From Paenibacillus albicereus (GTDB lineage: Bacteria; Bacillota; Bacilli; Paenibacillales; Paenibacillaceae): 64,000 nucleotides of DNA. The stretch is from positions 473,501 to 537,500 of the forward strand of contig NZ_CP051428.1 in the NCBI RefSeq assembly GCF_012676905.1. The letters are read 5' to 3'. Below the pieces are notes generated by a model that was not told the origin of the DNA, made no database searches, and saw nothing but the letters and a program-made list of their open reading frames with translations. Position numbers and translations under genes: made by a program. This document shows, one piece after another, positions 42,915 to 51,177 of this stretch. The first letter of the stretch is position 1. Every line of letters starts with the position of its first letter.

Positions 42915-44834
42915 CTAGGAAGAGGAAGGCGCAGCAGCTTCAGGTTGATAAGTAATGGTTATCGTCTTTTCCGACGAAAGGCCGAAGCGGTTGGAAGCGA
43001 CGAACCGGAAGGTATTGGCGCCGCTCTGAAGCTTGACGTTCCAGCTGTTGCTGTAGGAAGAGGCAAGCTTGTCGTTCACATAGACCTTAGGCTGGCTGTC
43101 GTTGAGATCCGACACCGTCCAGGTCAGCGTGAATTCCTGGGCTGTCGTCGTCTCCGGCGCATACCCGATCGACAACGTCGGAGCGGCGGGCTGGAACTGC
43201 ACCTCTCGCGTGAGCTCGGTCTTCTGGCCGAGCTTGTTCGTGGCGACGAGCCGGATGGAGTTGGAACCAGGGACGAGCGCGACCTGCGCGCTGCTCGAAT
43301 AGCTGGACATTTCCTGCCCGTTCAGCGTGACGCGCGGACTGCTGTCGTTGAGGTCGGACACGCTCCAGCTGACCGTCAGCTTTTCCTTGTCGACAACCGC
43401 TGCCGTCTCTTCCAGGCGCAGGGACGGTCCGGCGCTTGTGAAGGTGATGACGCGTGTGACCGTCGTGGACTTGCCCTGCTTGTTCTCGGCGCGCACGACG
43501 ATCGTATTGGGCCCTTGCTTCAGCTCGAGCGAGGCGCTCGACTGGAAGCTGGACTGCTCCTGTCCGTTGACGTACACCTTGGGCGAGGAGTCGTTCTTGT
43601 CGCTGACGGTCCAGCTGACGACGGCCCGGCTCTTGTCCGTCGTCTCGGGAAGGGAGACGTTCAGCGAAGGTCCGCCCAGCGACAGCACGGCCGTCTTCAC
43701 GACCTCCGTCGACTTGCCGAAGCGGTTCTCGGCCCGTACGGTGATGACGTTGGCGCCTTCCGACAGCTTCACCGTGGCCGACTCGGAGAAGCTGGATTGC
43801 TTCTGTCCGTTGACATAGATGGTTGGACTGCTATCGTTTGGATCGGTCGCTTTCCAGGACACGGTGATGCTCTCCTTGTCGGTCTGCTCCGGGACGCCGC
43901 TGACGGTAAGCGTAGGCGCTCCTTTCTCGTAGTTGATTTCCTTGGTCACAATCTGGGATTTGCCTCCCGGCATGCGGGCCGTGACAGTGTACGTGTAGGT
44001 GCCTTCCTCATCCAGCTGCAGGGCGACGCGGAACTGTCCTTGCTCGACTTCAGCTTCCGTGCTGTTCAAGAACACCTTCGCTCCTTTGGTGACGGTGCCC
44101 GATACATAAAAGGTGGAAGTCGCGGTCGTAGCGGGCGCGTTGACCTGGAGGGACAGGGCTTGCTGGCTGTCGCCTGCGGCGCTTTTCATGACGCGGTACA
44201 GCAAGGCAGCCGCCTCGGCCCGGGTGACGGGGTCCGCCGGCTTGAGCGTGTAGTCGTTGTAGCCGGTAAGCAGCTTCTTCTCGACGGCGAGAGCCAGGTA
44301 GGTCTCGAGGCCGGGAGAGATTTCGTCGGAATCGTAGTAGCGGGTTAGAATCTGCTTGTTCTCCAGCTCGTCGGGCTGGTAGCCGAGCGTCTTGACCAGA
44401 GCGACGGCGACGTCCTCCCGGGTCGCCTTGCCCGTCGGATTGAAGAAGGCGCGCCCGCTCGGCGGGTAATAGCCGGTCAGGAATTCCTTGGCGGACTCGA
44501 CGGCGGGGTACGACCAGCGGGAAGGGGAGACATCCGCGAACGACTGGCTAGGGTTTTCGGGAAGGTCAAGATAGAAGGACAACGTGACGAGCTGCGCGAA
44601 CTGCTCGCGGGTGACCGGCGACTGGGGCTTGAAGGTCCGATCCTCGAAGCCGTTGACGACACCCAGCTGCACGAGGCTGTCGATCGCATCCTTGGCCCAG
44701 TACGTTCCAGGGAGGTCGGTGAAGGCGGGCGAAGGGGAGGTTGAAGCTGCAGATGCAGATGCAGATGCCAGCGAAGGCATGGCGACCGTCAAGGCGAGCA
44801 GGCCGAGAATAAGCTTGGATTTCGGTTTGAACAT
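42915..44834 (-). CDS. SLH-domain surface protein with Ig-like repeats
   Basis: About 639 aa: signal peptide (1-29), three SLH motifs (about 35-220, e.g. FTDLPGTYWAKDAIDSLVQLG), a linker Ig-like domain, then four repeats of about 85 residues, each with WxxxDxNDSSPxxYVNGQ and VxLxxGxNxIxxRAxNxxG. Repeats of this kind are beta-sandwich stalks in S-layer associated proteins. No catalytic domain. Start at 44834 with GGAGCGG. Probably structural or adhesive at the cell surface. Confidence 0.88.
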   Translation of the reverse strand: MFKPKSKLILGLLALTVAMPSLASASASAASTSPSPAFTDLPGTYWAKDAIDSLVQLGVVNGFEDRTFKPQSPVTREQFAQLVTLSFYLDLPENPSQSFADVSPSRWSYPAVESAKEFLTGYYPPSGRAFFNPTGKATREDVAVALVKTLGYQPDELENKQILTRYYDSDEISPGLETYLALAVEKKLLTGYNDYTLKPADPVTRAEAAALLYRVMKSAAGDSQQALSLQVNAPATTATSTFYVSGTVTKGAKVFLNSTEAEVEQGQFRVALQLDEEGTYTYTVTARMPGGKSQIVTKEINYEKGAPTLTVSGVPEQTDKESITVSWKATDPNDSSPTIYVNGQKQSSFSESATVKLSEGANVITVRAENRFGKSTEVVKTAVLSLGGPSLNVSLPETTDKSRAVVSWTVSDKNDSSPKVYVNGQEQSSFQSSASLELKQGPNTIVVRAENKQGKSTTVTRVITFTSAGPSLRLEETAAVVDKEKLTVSWSVSDLNDSSPRVTLNGQEMSSYSSSAQVALVPGSNSIRLVATNKLGQKTELTREVQFQPAAPTLSIGYAPETTTAQEFTLTWTVSDLNDSQPKVYVNDKLASSYSNSWNVKLQSGANTFRFVASNRFGLSSEKTITITYQPEAAAPSSS

Positions 44835-44970
44835 GAGTTCCGCTCCAATCGATGTCGAATGTGAATCTTTTATCCTAGTTAGGAATAGGAACATCGTACT
44901 AGATTCGACGTCGTTTGGCTATATGTGGAAAATAAAAAGGCCTGCGCGGGAAGGCGCAAGCCGCAAACGT

Positions 44971-46080
44971 TCAGCATCCGAGCTCGTCATGCCGGACGCT
45001 GGAGTCTTCGATCTGGATCGTGCAGTGGCTGATGCCGTGACGATCCTTCATCAGTTCAATGGCCTGCTTCAGAAGCAGGCGATGATCGGCCTGTTCATCC
45101 GCCAGCAGATGGCAGGTCATCGCGTCGAGGCCGGAGGTGATCGTCCAGATGTGGAGGTCATGCACGTCGATGACGCCGGGCAGAGCCTCCAGATCGTCCC
45201 GGACCTGCTGCGTGTCGACGGTTTCGGGAGCGCCTTCCATGAGGATGTGCACGGTGCTTCGGAGCATGCCCCAGGCGCTTTTCACGATCAGCAGCGACAC
45301 GAACACGGAGATGGCGGGATCGGCCCAGTACCACCCGAACGCCCACATCAGCGCCCCGGCCGCGATCGCGCCGACCGAGCCGAGAGCGTCGCCGAGCACA
45401 TGCAGGTAGGCGCTCTTCAGATTGACGTTGCCCTTCACGTCGCCTTGCCGCATGAGGAACCAGGCGCTGGCGAGGTTGGCGAGCAGTCCGACCGCGGCGA
45501 TCAGCAGCATCGAGCGGCTGGCGACCGTCGGAGGCTCCCAGAATCGGCCCCAAGCCTCGACGAGGATGAAGATGGCGATGGCGATCAGCGTCGCGCCGTT
45601 GAACAAGGCCGCCAGAATCTCGAACCGGCGGAAGCCGAACGTGCGCTTCGGCGAGGCCGGCCGGGCGGCGACGCTGATGGCGACGAGGCTCAGCAGCAGC
45701 GCGCCGGCGTCGCTGAGCATATGGCCGCTGTCGGAGAGCAGCGCCAGGCTGCCCGTCACAAGCCCGCCGAAGAACTCCAGCACCATGATGCCGGTCGTGA
45801 TGAGGAAGGCGATCAGCAGTCCGCGCTTGTTGCCGCTGCCGCCTCCGTGGACATGTCCGTGACCCGCGTGGGAGTGGCTGTGTCCGGAGTGGGAATGGTT
45901 ATGCCGGGAGCGGGAATGGCCGTGCGCGCTGTGAGTGTGGCCGTGTCCAGCGTGAGAATGGCTGTGCTCGACGTGGGAATGGCTGTGACCCGCATGCCCT
46001 CGGCTGGGCGGGCTCTCGGAAGGAGGCGTCGCCTTCCGGTCGTCCGAGTTTCTGCGTCCTGGATCCGGTTCATGATTCAT
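44971..46080 (-). CDS. CDF-family metal cation exporter (CzcD type)
   Basis: 369 aa. N-terminal metal-binding tail (30-78) with more than 20 His residues in GHSHSH-type repeats; six TM helices; TM metal site residues in LLSDSGHMLSDAG and YLHVLGDALGS; C-terminal cytoplasmic CDF dimer domain (VIDVHDLHIWTITSG). Exports zinc or similar divalent metals in exchange for protons. Ribosome binding site AAAAGGGG. An ArsR/SmtB-like dyad lies just upstream. Confidence 0.93.
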   Translation of the reverse strand: MNHEPDPGRRNSDDRKATPPSESPPSRGHAGHSHSHVEHSHSHAGHGHTHSAHGHSRSRHNHSHSGHSHSHAGHGHVHGGGSGNKRGLLIAFLITTGIMVLEFFGGLVTGSLALLSDSGHMLSDAGALLLSLVAISVAARPASPKRTFGFRRFEILAALFNGATLIAIAIFILVEAWGRFWEPPTVASRSMLLIAAVGLLANLASAWFLMRQGDVKGNVNLKSAYLHVLGDALGSVGAIAAGALMWAFGWYWADPAISVFVSLLIVKSAWGMLRSTVHILMEGAPETVDTQQVRDDLEALPGVIDVHDLHIWTITSGLDAMTCHLLADEQADHRLLLKQAIELMKDRHGISHCTIQIEDSSVRHDELGC

Positions 46081-46105
46081 AAGGAATCCCCTTTTATTAA
46101 TTAAT

Positions 46106-46125
46106 ATATGAGCAATTGTTCATAT
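46106..46125. promoter_or_regulatory. Candidate ArsR/SmtB-type metal operator
   Basis: ATATGAGCAATTGTTCATAT is a near-perfect dyad of the ATATGA...TCATAT type used by zinc-sensing ArsR/SmtB regulators, 26 bp before the CDF start and inside AT-rich promoter-like sequence. No such regulator gene is in the window. Confidence 0.6.
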
Positions 46126-46350
46126 GTTGAGTGTAGCGGAGCCGATTCGTCGTGTCAAGCCTTGATCCAGGCCGGATGAGGGCGAAGGATGAGGATCCGA
46201 CGGTAGCTTCTGCTGCATGGAGGTAAATCATGTATAGCCTGCCCTTTCATGCTGTCGGCCGAGTCTTCGGACGCCAGCGGTTGAAAAGTGCAGGCATGCT
46301 TTCACGAAGATCACGATGACCAATAAGCCGAAGGCGTCGGAGCGGGTTGC

Positions 46351-46818
46351 GCAGCATGAAGGGGTCGGGACTGCCTTCAGCGAAGCCGCTGGAGCAAGTA
46401 GCGCAGCATGAAGGAGTCGAGACTGCCGTCAGCGAAGCCGCTGGAGCAAGTAGCGCAGCATGAAGGGGTCGAGACTACCTTCAGCGAAGCCACCGGAGCG
46501 TGTTGCGCAGCATGAAGGGGTCGAGACTGCCGTCAGCGAAGCCATTGGAGCAAGTAGCGCAGTATAAAGGGGTCGAGACTGCTGTCAGCGAAGCCGCCGG
46601 AGCGTGTTGCGCAGCATGAAGGAGTCGAGACTGCCCTCAGCGAAGCCGCCGAAGCGTGTTGCGCAGCATGAAGGGGTCGAGACTGCCGTCAGCGAAGCCG
46701 CTGGAGCAAGTAGCGCAGCATGAAGGGGTCGAGACTGCCCTCAGCGAAGCCGACGAAGCGGATTGCGCAGCATGAAGGAGTCGAGACTGCCGTCATGCTC
46801 CGCTCCTTCACGCTAGGG
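46351..46818. repeat. 52-bp tandem array, nine units
   Basis: GCAGCATGAAGG starts at 46351, 46403, 46455, 46507, 46559 (variant), 46611, 46663, 46715 and 46767, each exactly 52 bp apart. Units also share GTCGAGACTGCC and CAGCGAAGCC blocks and alternate between GGAGCAAGTAGC and GGAGCGTGTTGC ends. A partial unit precedes the first. The unit differs from the 52-bp array at 21560. No spacers, so not CRISPR. Nothing else is seen between 46126 and 46840. Confidence 0.92.
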
Positions 46819-46840
46819 ACGAGTCGTCACCTAGATGTGC

Positions 46841-46872
46841 AAAAGCCCCGATCCAAGATGCAGATCGGGGCT
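46841..46872 (-). terminator. Intrinsic terminator of the mqn operon
   Basis: AGCCCCGATC and GATCGGGGCT; on the minus strand the hairpin is followed by TTTTGC. Confidence 0.82.
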
Positions 46873-46946
46873 GGTCGCAGCCGGCAGGGCGGGAATGGCG
46901 CACCCGCAACCGCCGAGGCTCTGAAGCGGCAGAGGCGCGAGAGCCC

Positions 46947-47996
46947 TTAGCTGCGCAGCAGCGCCGGGTCGAACTCGGGGACGAGGCCTTCGCGGGCCGC
47001 GCGGCCGAGCAGCGACTGTACGGCCGCAAGTCCGTCCTCGCCGAGCGAGCGGGTGAACTCGTTGACGTAGAGCGCGATGTGGGAGCGGGCGACGTCCGGC
47101 GACATCTCCTGGGCATGCTCGCGCACATATTCGGCCGATTCGTCGGGATGCGACCAGGCGTATTCGACCGAGGCGCGCGTCCAGCGGGCCAGCGACTCGA
47201 CATCCAGGCCGCGGCGGGCGATGATCGCACCGAGCGGGATCGGCAGGCCGGTGTCGGCCTCCCACCAGGTGCCCATGTCGGCCATCAGCGTCAGGCCGTA
47301 GTCGGGATAGGTGAAGCGCGCCTCGTGGATGACGAGGCCCGCGTCGACACGGCCGTCCCGAACGGCGGGCATGATCTCGTGAAAAGGCAGGACGACGATG
47401 CGCGGCGGCTCGCCGCCGATCTGCTGCGCGGTCCATAGCCGGAACAGCAGGTACGCCGTGGAGCGGTCGCTCGGCACGGCGACCGTCCGTCCGCTCAGCC
47501 AGGACGGGTCCATGCCCGGCGCCGCCGCTCCTGCATGGGCATGGGCCGCGCCGGCAGCGCTTGCTCCAGCCGGAGGATCCAGCGGTTGAATCCGTTCGCC
47601 AGCGTTAGCGCATGCCAGCCGTTCCATTCGCTGCGCCGCGCTCGCTCCGGCATCGGAAACTGAGGCTGCTGCGTCTCCATCGGCCGTCGCCGTCGAATGG
47701 CCTGCCGCCTCCGCCTCGATCCGGCCGCCGCCGGCCGTCAGCACGAGCGGGCCGCAGCCGCGGCCGAGCGCGCCGCCGCACGGAATGAGGGCGTAGCGGT
47801 CCAGGACGTAGGGAAGCGCCGCGTAGGAGATTTTCATGACCTCGGGGCCCTCTCCGCGCGCGGCCCAGCCGTTGGTGACGTCGATGTCGGCGTACGTCAC
47901 GTCCAGCACGGGCGCGCCGTCGATCCGGCCGTGCGCCCAGGCGTGGAAGACGAACGTGTCGTTGGGGCATGGGGAATAAGCGATCTTCATGCTCAT
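46947..47996 (-). CDS. mqnD: 1,4-dihydroxy-6-naphthoate synthase (futalosine pathway)
   Basis: 349 aa, against roughly 270-285 usual. MKIAYSPCPNDTFVFHAWAHG, MKISYAALPYVLDRYAL and GRGCGPLVL mark MqnD, and VIHEARFTYPDYGL holds the catalytic-type His. It converts cyclic dehypoxanthine futalosine to 1,4-dihydroxy-6-naphthoate. Residues 89-162 are an Ala/Gly-rich low-complexity insertion between two beta strands, not a frameshift since both sides are in frame. Start overlaps the mqnB stop (ATGA). Confidence 0.9.
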   Translation of the reverse strand: MSMKIAYSPCPNDTFVFHAWAHGRIDGAPVLDVTYADIDVTNGWAARGEGPEVMKISYAALPYVLDRYALIPCGGALGRGCGPLVLTAGGGRIEAEAAGHSTATADGDAAASVSDAGASAAQRMERLACANAGERIQPLDPPAGASAAGAAHAHAGAAAPGMDPSWLSGRTVAVPSDRSTAYLLFRLWTAQQIGGEPPRIVVLPFHEIMPAVRDGRVDAGLVIHEARFTYPDYGLTLMADMGTWWEADTGLPIPLGAIIARRGLDVESLARWTRASVEYAWSHPDESAEYVREHAQEMSPDVARSHIALYVNEFTRSLGEDGLAAVQSLLGRAAREGLVPEFDPALLRS

Positions 47997-48751
47997 CGGA
48001 TGTTCAGCACCTCCGGCAAAATCGCGGCTGCGCGCTCCAGCGACGCCAGCGCGTCGCCGATCCGCCAGGCGTCGCGGTCCCGCGGGCCGACCGCGTTCGA
48101 GATGGCGCGGATCTCCATCGCCTCGATGCCCTGCATCGAGGCGGCGAGCGCCGCGCCGTAGCCTTCCATCGCCTCCGCCGCCGCGCCGGGAACCCGGCGC
48201 AGCAGCTCGGCGGCCGTCTCCGTGCTGCCCGTCACCGTGGACAGCGTCAGCACCGGCGCCGCCGACGCGATCACGCCGTCCTGCCGCAGCGCTGCCGCCA
48301 GCGCCTCGGCGCGTCCGCTGTCCGTCCGCACGCGCCACGAGCCGAATCCGAGCTCGTCCACGCAGGCGAAGCCCTGCGCGGTCTCCGCTCCGAGATCGGC
48401 GCTGACGATCTCGGTCGCGACGACGACGGAGCCGATCGGCGCGGCTCCGGGGAAGCCGCCGCCGATGCCGGCGCTGACGACATGGCGCAGCGCCGGCCCT
48501 CCGGCGATGGCCAGCGCCGTGCTGGCTGCCGCGGCGGCCGGTCCGACGCCTCCGGCGACGACGATATAGCGCCCGACGCGGCGCAGCGGTCCTTCCGCCT
48601 CGCCGCAGGTTTCCTTCGGGCATGCTTTCAGCAGCCCCCGCACGACGGCGTCGCGCTCGGCCTCGACGGCCGTCACGACGAGCACGTAGGAGGCGCCTTC
48701 GTTATGGAGCAGCCCTGAGGCCGCGAGCCTTCCTTCCTTCTTCTGCTTCAC
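47993..48751 (-). CDS. mqnB: Futalosine hydrolase
   Basis: 252 aa of the nucleoside phosphorylase/hydrolase family. LVVTAVEAERDAVVRG, VSAGIGGGFPGAAPIGSVVVATEI and the substrate motif AAEAMEGYGAALAA (Met-Glu) followed by RAISNAVGPRDRDAW are the family marks. Removes hypoxanthine from futalosine. GTG start with GGAGA. Operon partner of mqnD; mqnA, C and E are not in this window. Confidence 0.9.
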   Translation of the reverse strand: MKQKKEGRLAASGLLHNEGASYVLVVTAVEAERDAVVRGLLKACPKETCGEAEGPLRRVGRYIVVAGGVGPAAAAASTALAIAGGPALRHVVSAGIGGGFPGAAPIGSVVVATEIVSADLGAETAQGFACVDELGFGSWRVRTDSGRAEALAAALRQDGVIASAAPVLTLSTVTGSTETAAELLRRVPGAAAEAMEGYGAALAASMQGIEAMEIRAISNAVGPRDRDAWRIGDALASLERAAAILPEVLNIR

Positions 48752-48879
48752 CCATCATCTCTCCTTATCCCCCTTACGATACTCCTCCCGGCGCGCCGCT
48801 TCAAGTTGGGGAGCTGGCATAAGGGGAGCTGACGGCGGGCGAGGGTGTCGAGAGTGCTTCATCGCGCCGCCAGCCCGGA

Positions 48880-48901
48880 TTTCTTCTCCCGAGGGAGAAG
48901 A
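48880..48901. other. Perfect 10-bp hairpin
   Basis: TTCTTCTCCC and GGGAGAAGAA with a GA turn, between mqnB and the DUF4097 operon terminator; unknown role. Confidence 0.5.
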
Positions 48902-48952
48902 AAGTGCCTTTTTATAGAAGAAAGCCTGCCGCGACTCTTCGCCTGAACGATA

Positions 48953-48993
48953 AAAAGCCGCAGGCTGGCAGCATCATGCTGCCGGCCTGCGGA
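48953..48993 (-). terminator. Intrinsic terminator of the DUF4097 operon
   Basis: CCGCAGGC-x-GGCAGCAT arms pair across the centre, followed on the minus strand by TTTTTAT. Confidence 0.85.
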
Positions 48994-49155
48994 CTTCGCG
49001 CGCCAAGCTGCCGCGCGCCGCTGCTTCCGTCCTGGCGCCTGCTTCTCGCAGCGAGATGCTGCCGCGCGCCTGTGGCACCGTCCCGCCTTCTCGCGCGCCA
49101 AGCTGCCGCGCGCCGCTGCTTCCGTCCTGGCGACTACTTCTCGCGCAGCGAGATG
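48994..49155. repeat. 95-bp tandem duplication of the DUF4097 gene end
   Basis: GCGCGCCAAGCTG occurs at 48998 and 49093, 95 bp apart, each followed by GCCGCGCGCCGCTGCTTCCG and CTTCTCGC...AGCGAGATG. The CTTCTCGC block at 49138 is the real end of the gene (codons for ISLREK and stop, minus strand); the copy near 49044 is a decayed duplicate. Confidence 0.8.
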
Positions 49156-50045
49156 TTGCCCGAGCCGGCGCGCAGCTTCACGCGCACCTCGCCGTCGCCG
49201 TAGACGAGCGTCGCGGAGCTGTCCTCGCTGCCCTTGCCGGCGCTCCAGTCGGTGCGGAACCGTCCGGAGCCGGTGGAGTACTGCACGGTCGCGGACTCCG
49301 GAGCGAACTGCGTGGCGATCGTGACGTTGCCGCTGCCGCTGCTCGCCGTCACCGGCTGCTCCAGCCGGTCCATCTCGGCGCGGATGCTGCCGCTGCCCGT
49401 GTCCAGTACGAGCGCGCCTCCCACGTCCTCAAGGGAGATGTCGCCGCTGCTCGCCTTGGCGGTCAGCTCCTCGGCGCGAACCTGCTCGCCGTCGATGCTG
49501 CCGGAGCCGGTGCGCAGGCTGATCGTGCCGCCCTGGACGGAGCTGAGGTCGATATCGCCGGAGCCGGTCTTGAGCGTCAGCTTCCCGACCTCGATTCCGT
49601 CGGCGTCCAGATCGCCGCTGCCCAGATCCGCTTGAAGCTCTTCGAACTTCCGCTGCGGCAGCTCGATCCGCATCGTCACGTTGACGATGTTGAGGCCGAA
49701 CGAGAAGCCGGTGTCCTCGCCGCCCTTGACGAGCAGCTCGTCGCCGTCCGGCTCCAGGTCGAGCTCGATCCGCTCCAGGAACTTCTTGCTGGCGCGACCC
49801 GTGATGGAGGCGACGATCTTGTCGCGGCTTGCCCCGGGCACGATCTCGATGTCCATGCTGCCGGCTTCGGCCCGCAGGCGGGACACGCCTTCTGCGGGCG
49901 CCTCCTTGCGCAGGCTCACTTCCTCCGTTCCGAATTTGAACAGGCTGTCGCGATCCCCCTGCCCGAACGTGACGCCCGCGCCGATCAGGCCGCCGAGCAG
50001 CAGGATCAGGCCGAGCAGGACGACGTTTCTCATGCTGCGGTTCAT
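49134..50045 (-). CDS. DUF4097-family beta-helix membrane protein
   Basis: 303 aa. One N-terminal TM (MRNVVLLGLILLLGGLIGAG), then repeated short strands LGSGDLDADGIEVGKLTLKTGSGDIDLSSVQ typical of DUF4097/LiaG-like adhesin-helix proteins. Probably senses or structures the envelope with its operon partners. ATG overlaps the HAAS gene stop (ATGA). Its 3' end has been duplicated downstream. Confidence 0.88.
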   Translation of the reverse strand: MNRSMRNVVLLGLILLLGGLIGAGVTFGQGDRDSLFKFGTEEVSLRKEAPAEGVSRLRAEAGSMDIEIVPGASRDKIVASITGRASKKFLERIELDLEPDGDELLVKGGEDTGFSFGLNIVNVTMRIELPQRKFEELQADLGSGDLDADGIEVGKLTLKTGSGDIDLSSVQGGTISLRTGSGSIDGEQVRAEELTAKASSGDISLEDVGGALVLDTGSGSIRAEMDRLEQPVTASSGSGNVTIATQFAPESATVQYSTGSGRFRTDWSAGKGSEDSSATLVYGDGEVRVKLRAGSGNISLREK

Positions 50046-50602
50046 TTCGCCACGCTCCTCTTCATCATTCTTGTATTGGCCAGCAGATACTTCAGCGTCA
50101 TCCGCATGATGCCGCCGGTCAGCTTGTAGGCGGCAGCGCCGAGCAGCAGGCCGAGGCCGGCCGCGACCATCGCGCCGTATACGCCGAGCGTCAGCGGCAG
50201 AGCGTCTCCGAACAGCCCCTCATAGAGGATCGGGAACGCCGCGAGGACGAACGAGCCGGCGACCGCCCACAGCGCGAGCAGCATGCCAAGCAGGGCGAGG
50301 TACGGACCGAGCACGAACACCAGGTTGAAAAAGCCGAGTCCGACCGCGGCGAATACCGCCCGCGACACGAGCCGCACGCCTCCGCCTCCCTGGCTGGCTT
50401 CCTGCACGCGGTAGCCGAGCAGCAGCTCCTTGGCGATCGCGCGCGGATCGCCGAGCTCCGCCGCCGTGGCGGCTTCCGGCTGTCCCTGCTCCGCCGCGAA
50501 CCGGAAGTGCTCCTCGTAGTCGTACATCCATTCCCGCCGCTTCGCTTCGGGCACGGAGGAGAGCTGATGCCACAGCTCGTTCAGATACTGGTCCCTCGTC
50601 AT
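50042..50602 (-). CDS. HAAS-domain (DUF1700) membrane protein
   Basis: 186 aa. N-terminal HAAS helices MTRDQYLNELWHQLSSVPEAKRREWMYDYEEHF and ELGDPRAIAKELLLGYRV, then four hydrophobic segments. HAAS proteins accompany PadR regulators. Start at 50602 overlaps the padR stop (ATGA). Confidence 0.9.
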   Translation of the reverse strand: MTRDQYLNELWHQLSSVPEAKRREWMYDYEEHFRFAAEQGQPEAATAAELGDPRAIAKELLLGYRVQEASQGGGGVRLVSRAVFAAVGLGFFNLVFVLGPYLALLGMLLALWAVAGSFVLAAFPILYEGLFGDALPLTLGVYGAMVAAGLGLLLGAAAYKLTGGIMRMTLKYLLANTRMMKRSVAK

Positions 50603-50919
50603 CGTTCCACACCTTCCTTGATCAGTTCGTCGACGGCATGCGAGAAGGTCCGCCACTCGCGCACGAGCTCCATCAGATGCTGATGCCCAAACGGCGTCAG
50701 CTTGTAATACTTGCGGGGAGGTCCTTCCGGGGACTCGCGCAGGTAGGTCGTGAAGTACCCTTCCTGCGTCAGCCGGTTCAGCAGCGGGTACACGCTGCCG
50801 ACCGCCACCTCGAACTTGGACGACATCGCGACGGCCAGCTCATAGCCGTATCGGTCTTCCCAGGCGGTCAGCGAGAGGACGCACAGGTCGAGCACGCCTT
50901 TCTTGAATTGCACGTTCAT
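50599..50919 (-). CDS. PadR-family transcriptional regulator
   Basis: 106 aa, PadR-s1 winged HTH: GVLDLCVLSLTAWEDRYGYEL, VGSVYPLLNRLTQEGYF and GPPRKYYKLTPFG, plus a short C-terminal dimerisation helix. Start at 50919 with AGGAG. First gene of the coupled padR-HAAS-DUF4097 operon, which it probably represses. Confidence 0.92.
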   Translation of the reverse strand: MNVQFKKGVLDLCVLSLTAWEDRYGYELAVAMSSKFEVAVGSVYPLLNRLTQEGYFTTYLRESPEGPPRKYYKLTPFGHQHLMELVREWRTFSHAVDELIKEGVER

Positions 50920-51050
50920 CCGCATAGCTCCTATCTTATGCTTGGTATTCAATATTGTGTAATAGCAGGCGATGAAGAATACCGCTCGATGAAGCTACGA
51001 TACCACGAGCTATTCATCATGGCAAGATAGCGGCGCGAAAATCAGGCGAA

Positions 51051-51094
51051 AGCCCGGCGCTCCCTCCGTCTCGAGACGGAGGGAGCGCCGGGCT
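51051..51094 (-). terminator. Perfect 22-bp inverted repeat terminator
   Basis: Two 22-nt arms (AGCCCGGCGCTCCC... and its complement) meet with no loop. On the minus strand it is followed by TTTCGCC and TTTT. Downstream of the WYL gene. Confidence 0.75.
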
Positions 51095-51177
51095 GCTAGG
51101 GGAGGAGCGGCTGGACGCGCAATCGGCTCTCGGCGGAGAGGGGGAGAAGCGCGCCGCATTCGGTCCGAGCTTCGGCG

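Noticed and set aside
46351-46818. CRISPR array
   Set aside because: Units are contiguous with no unique spacers, and no cas genes are near; the same applies to the other arrays.
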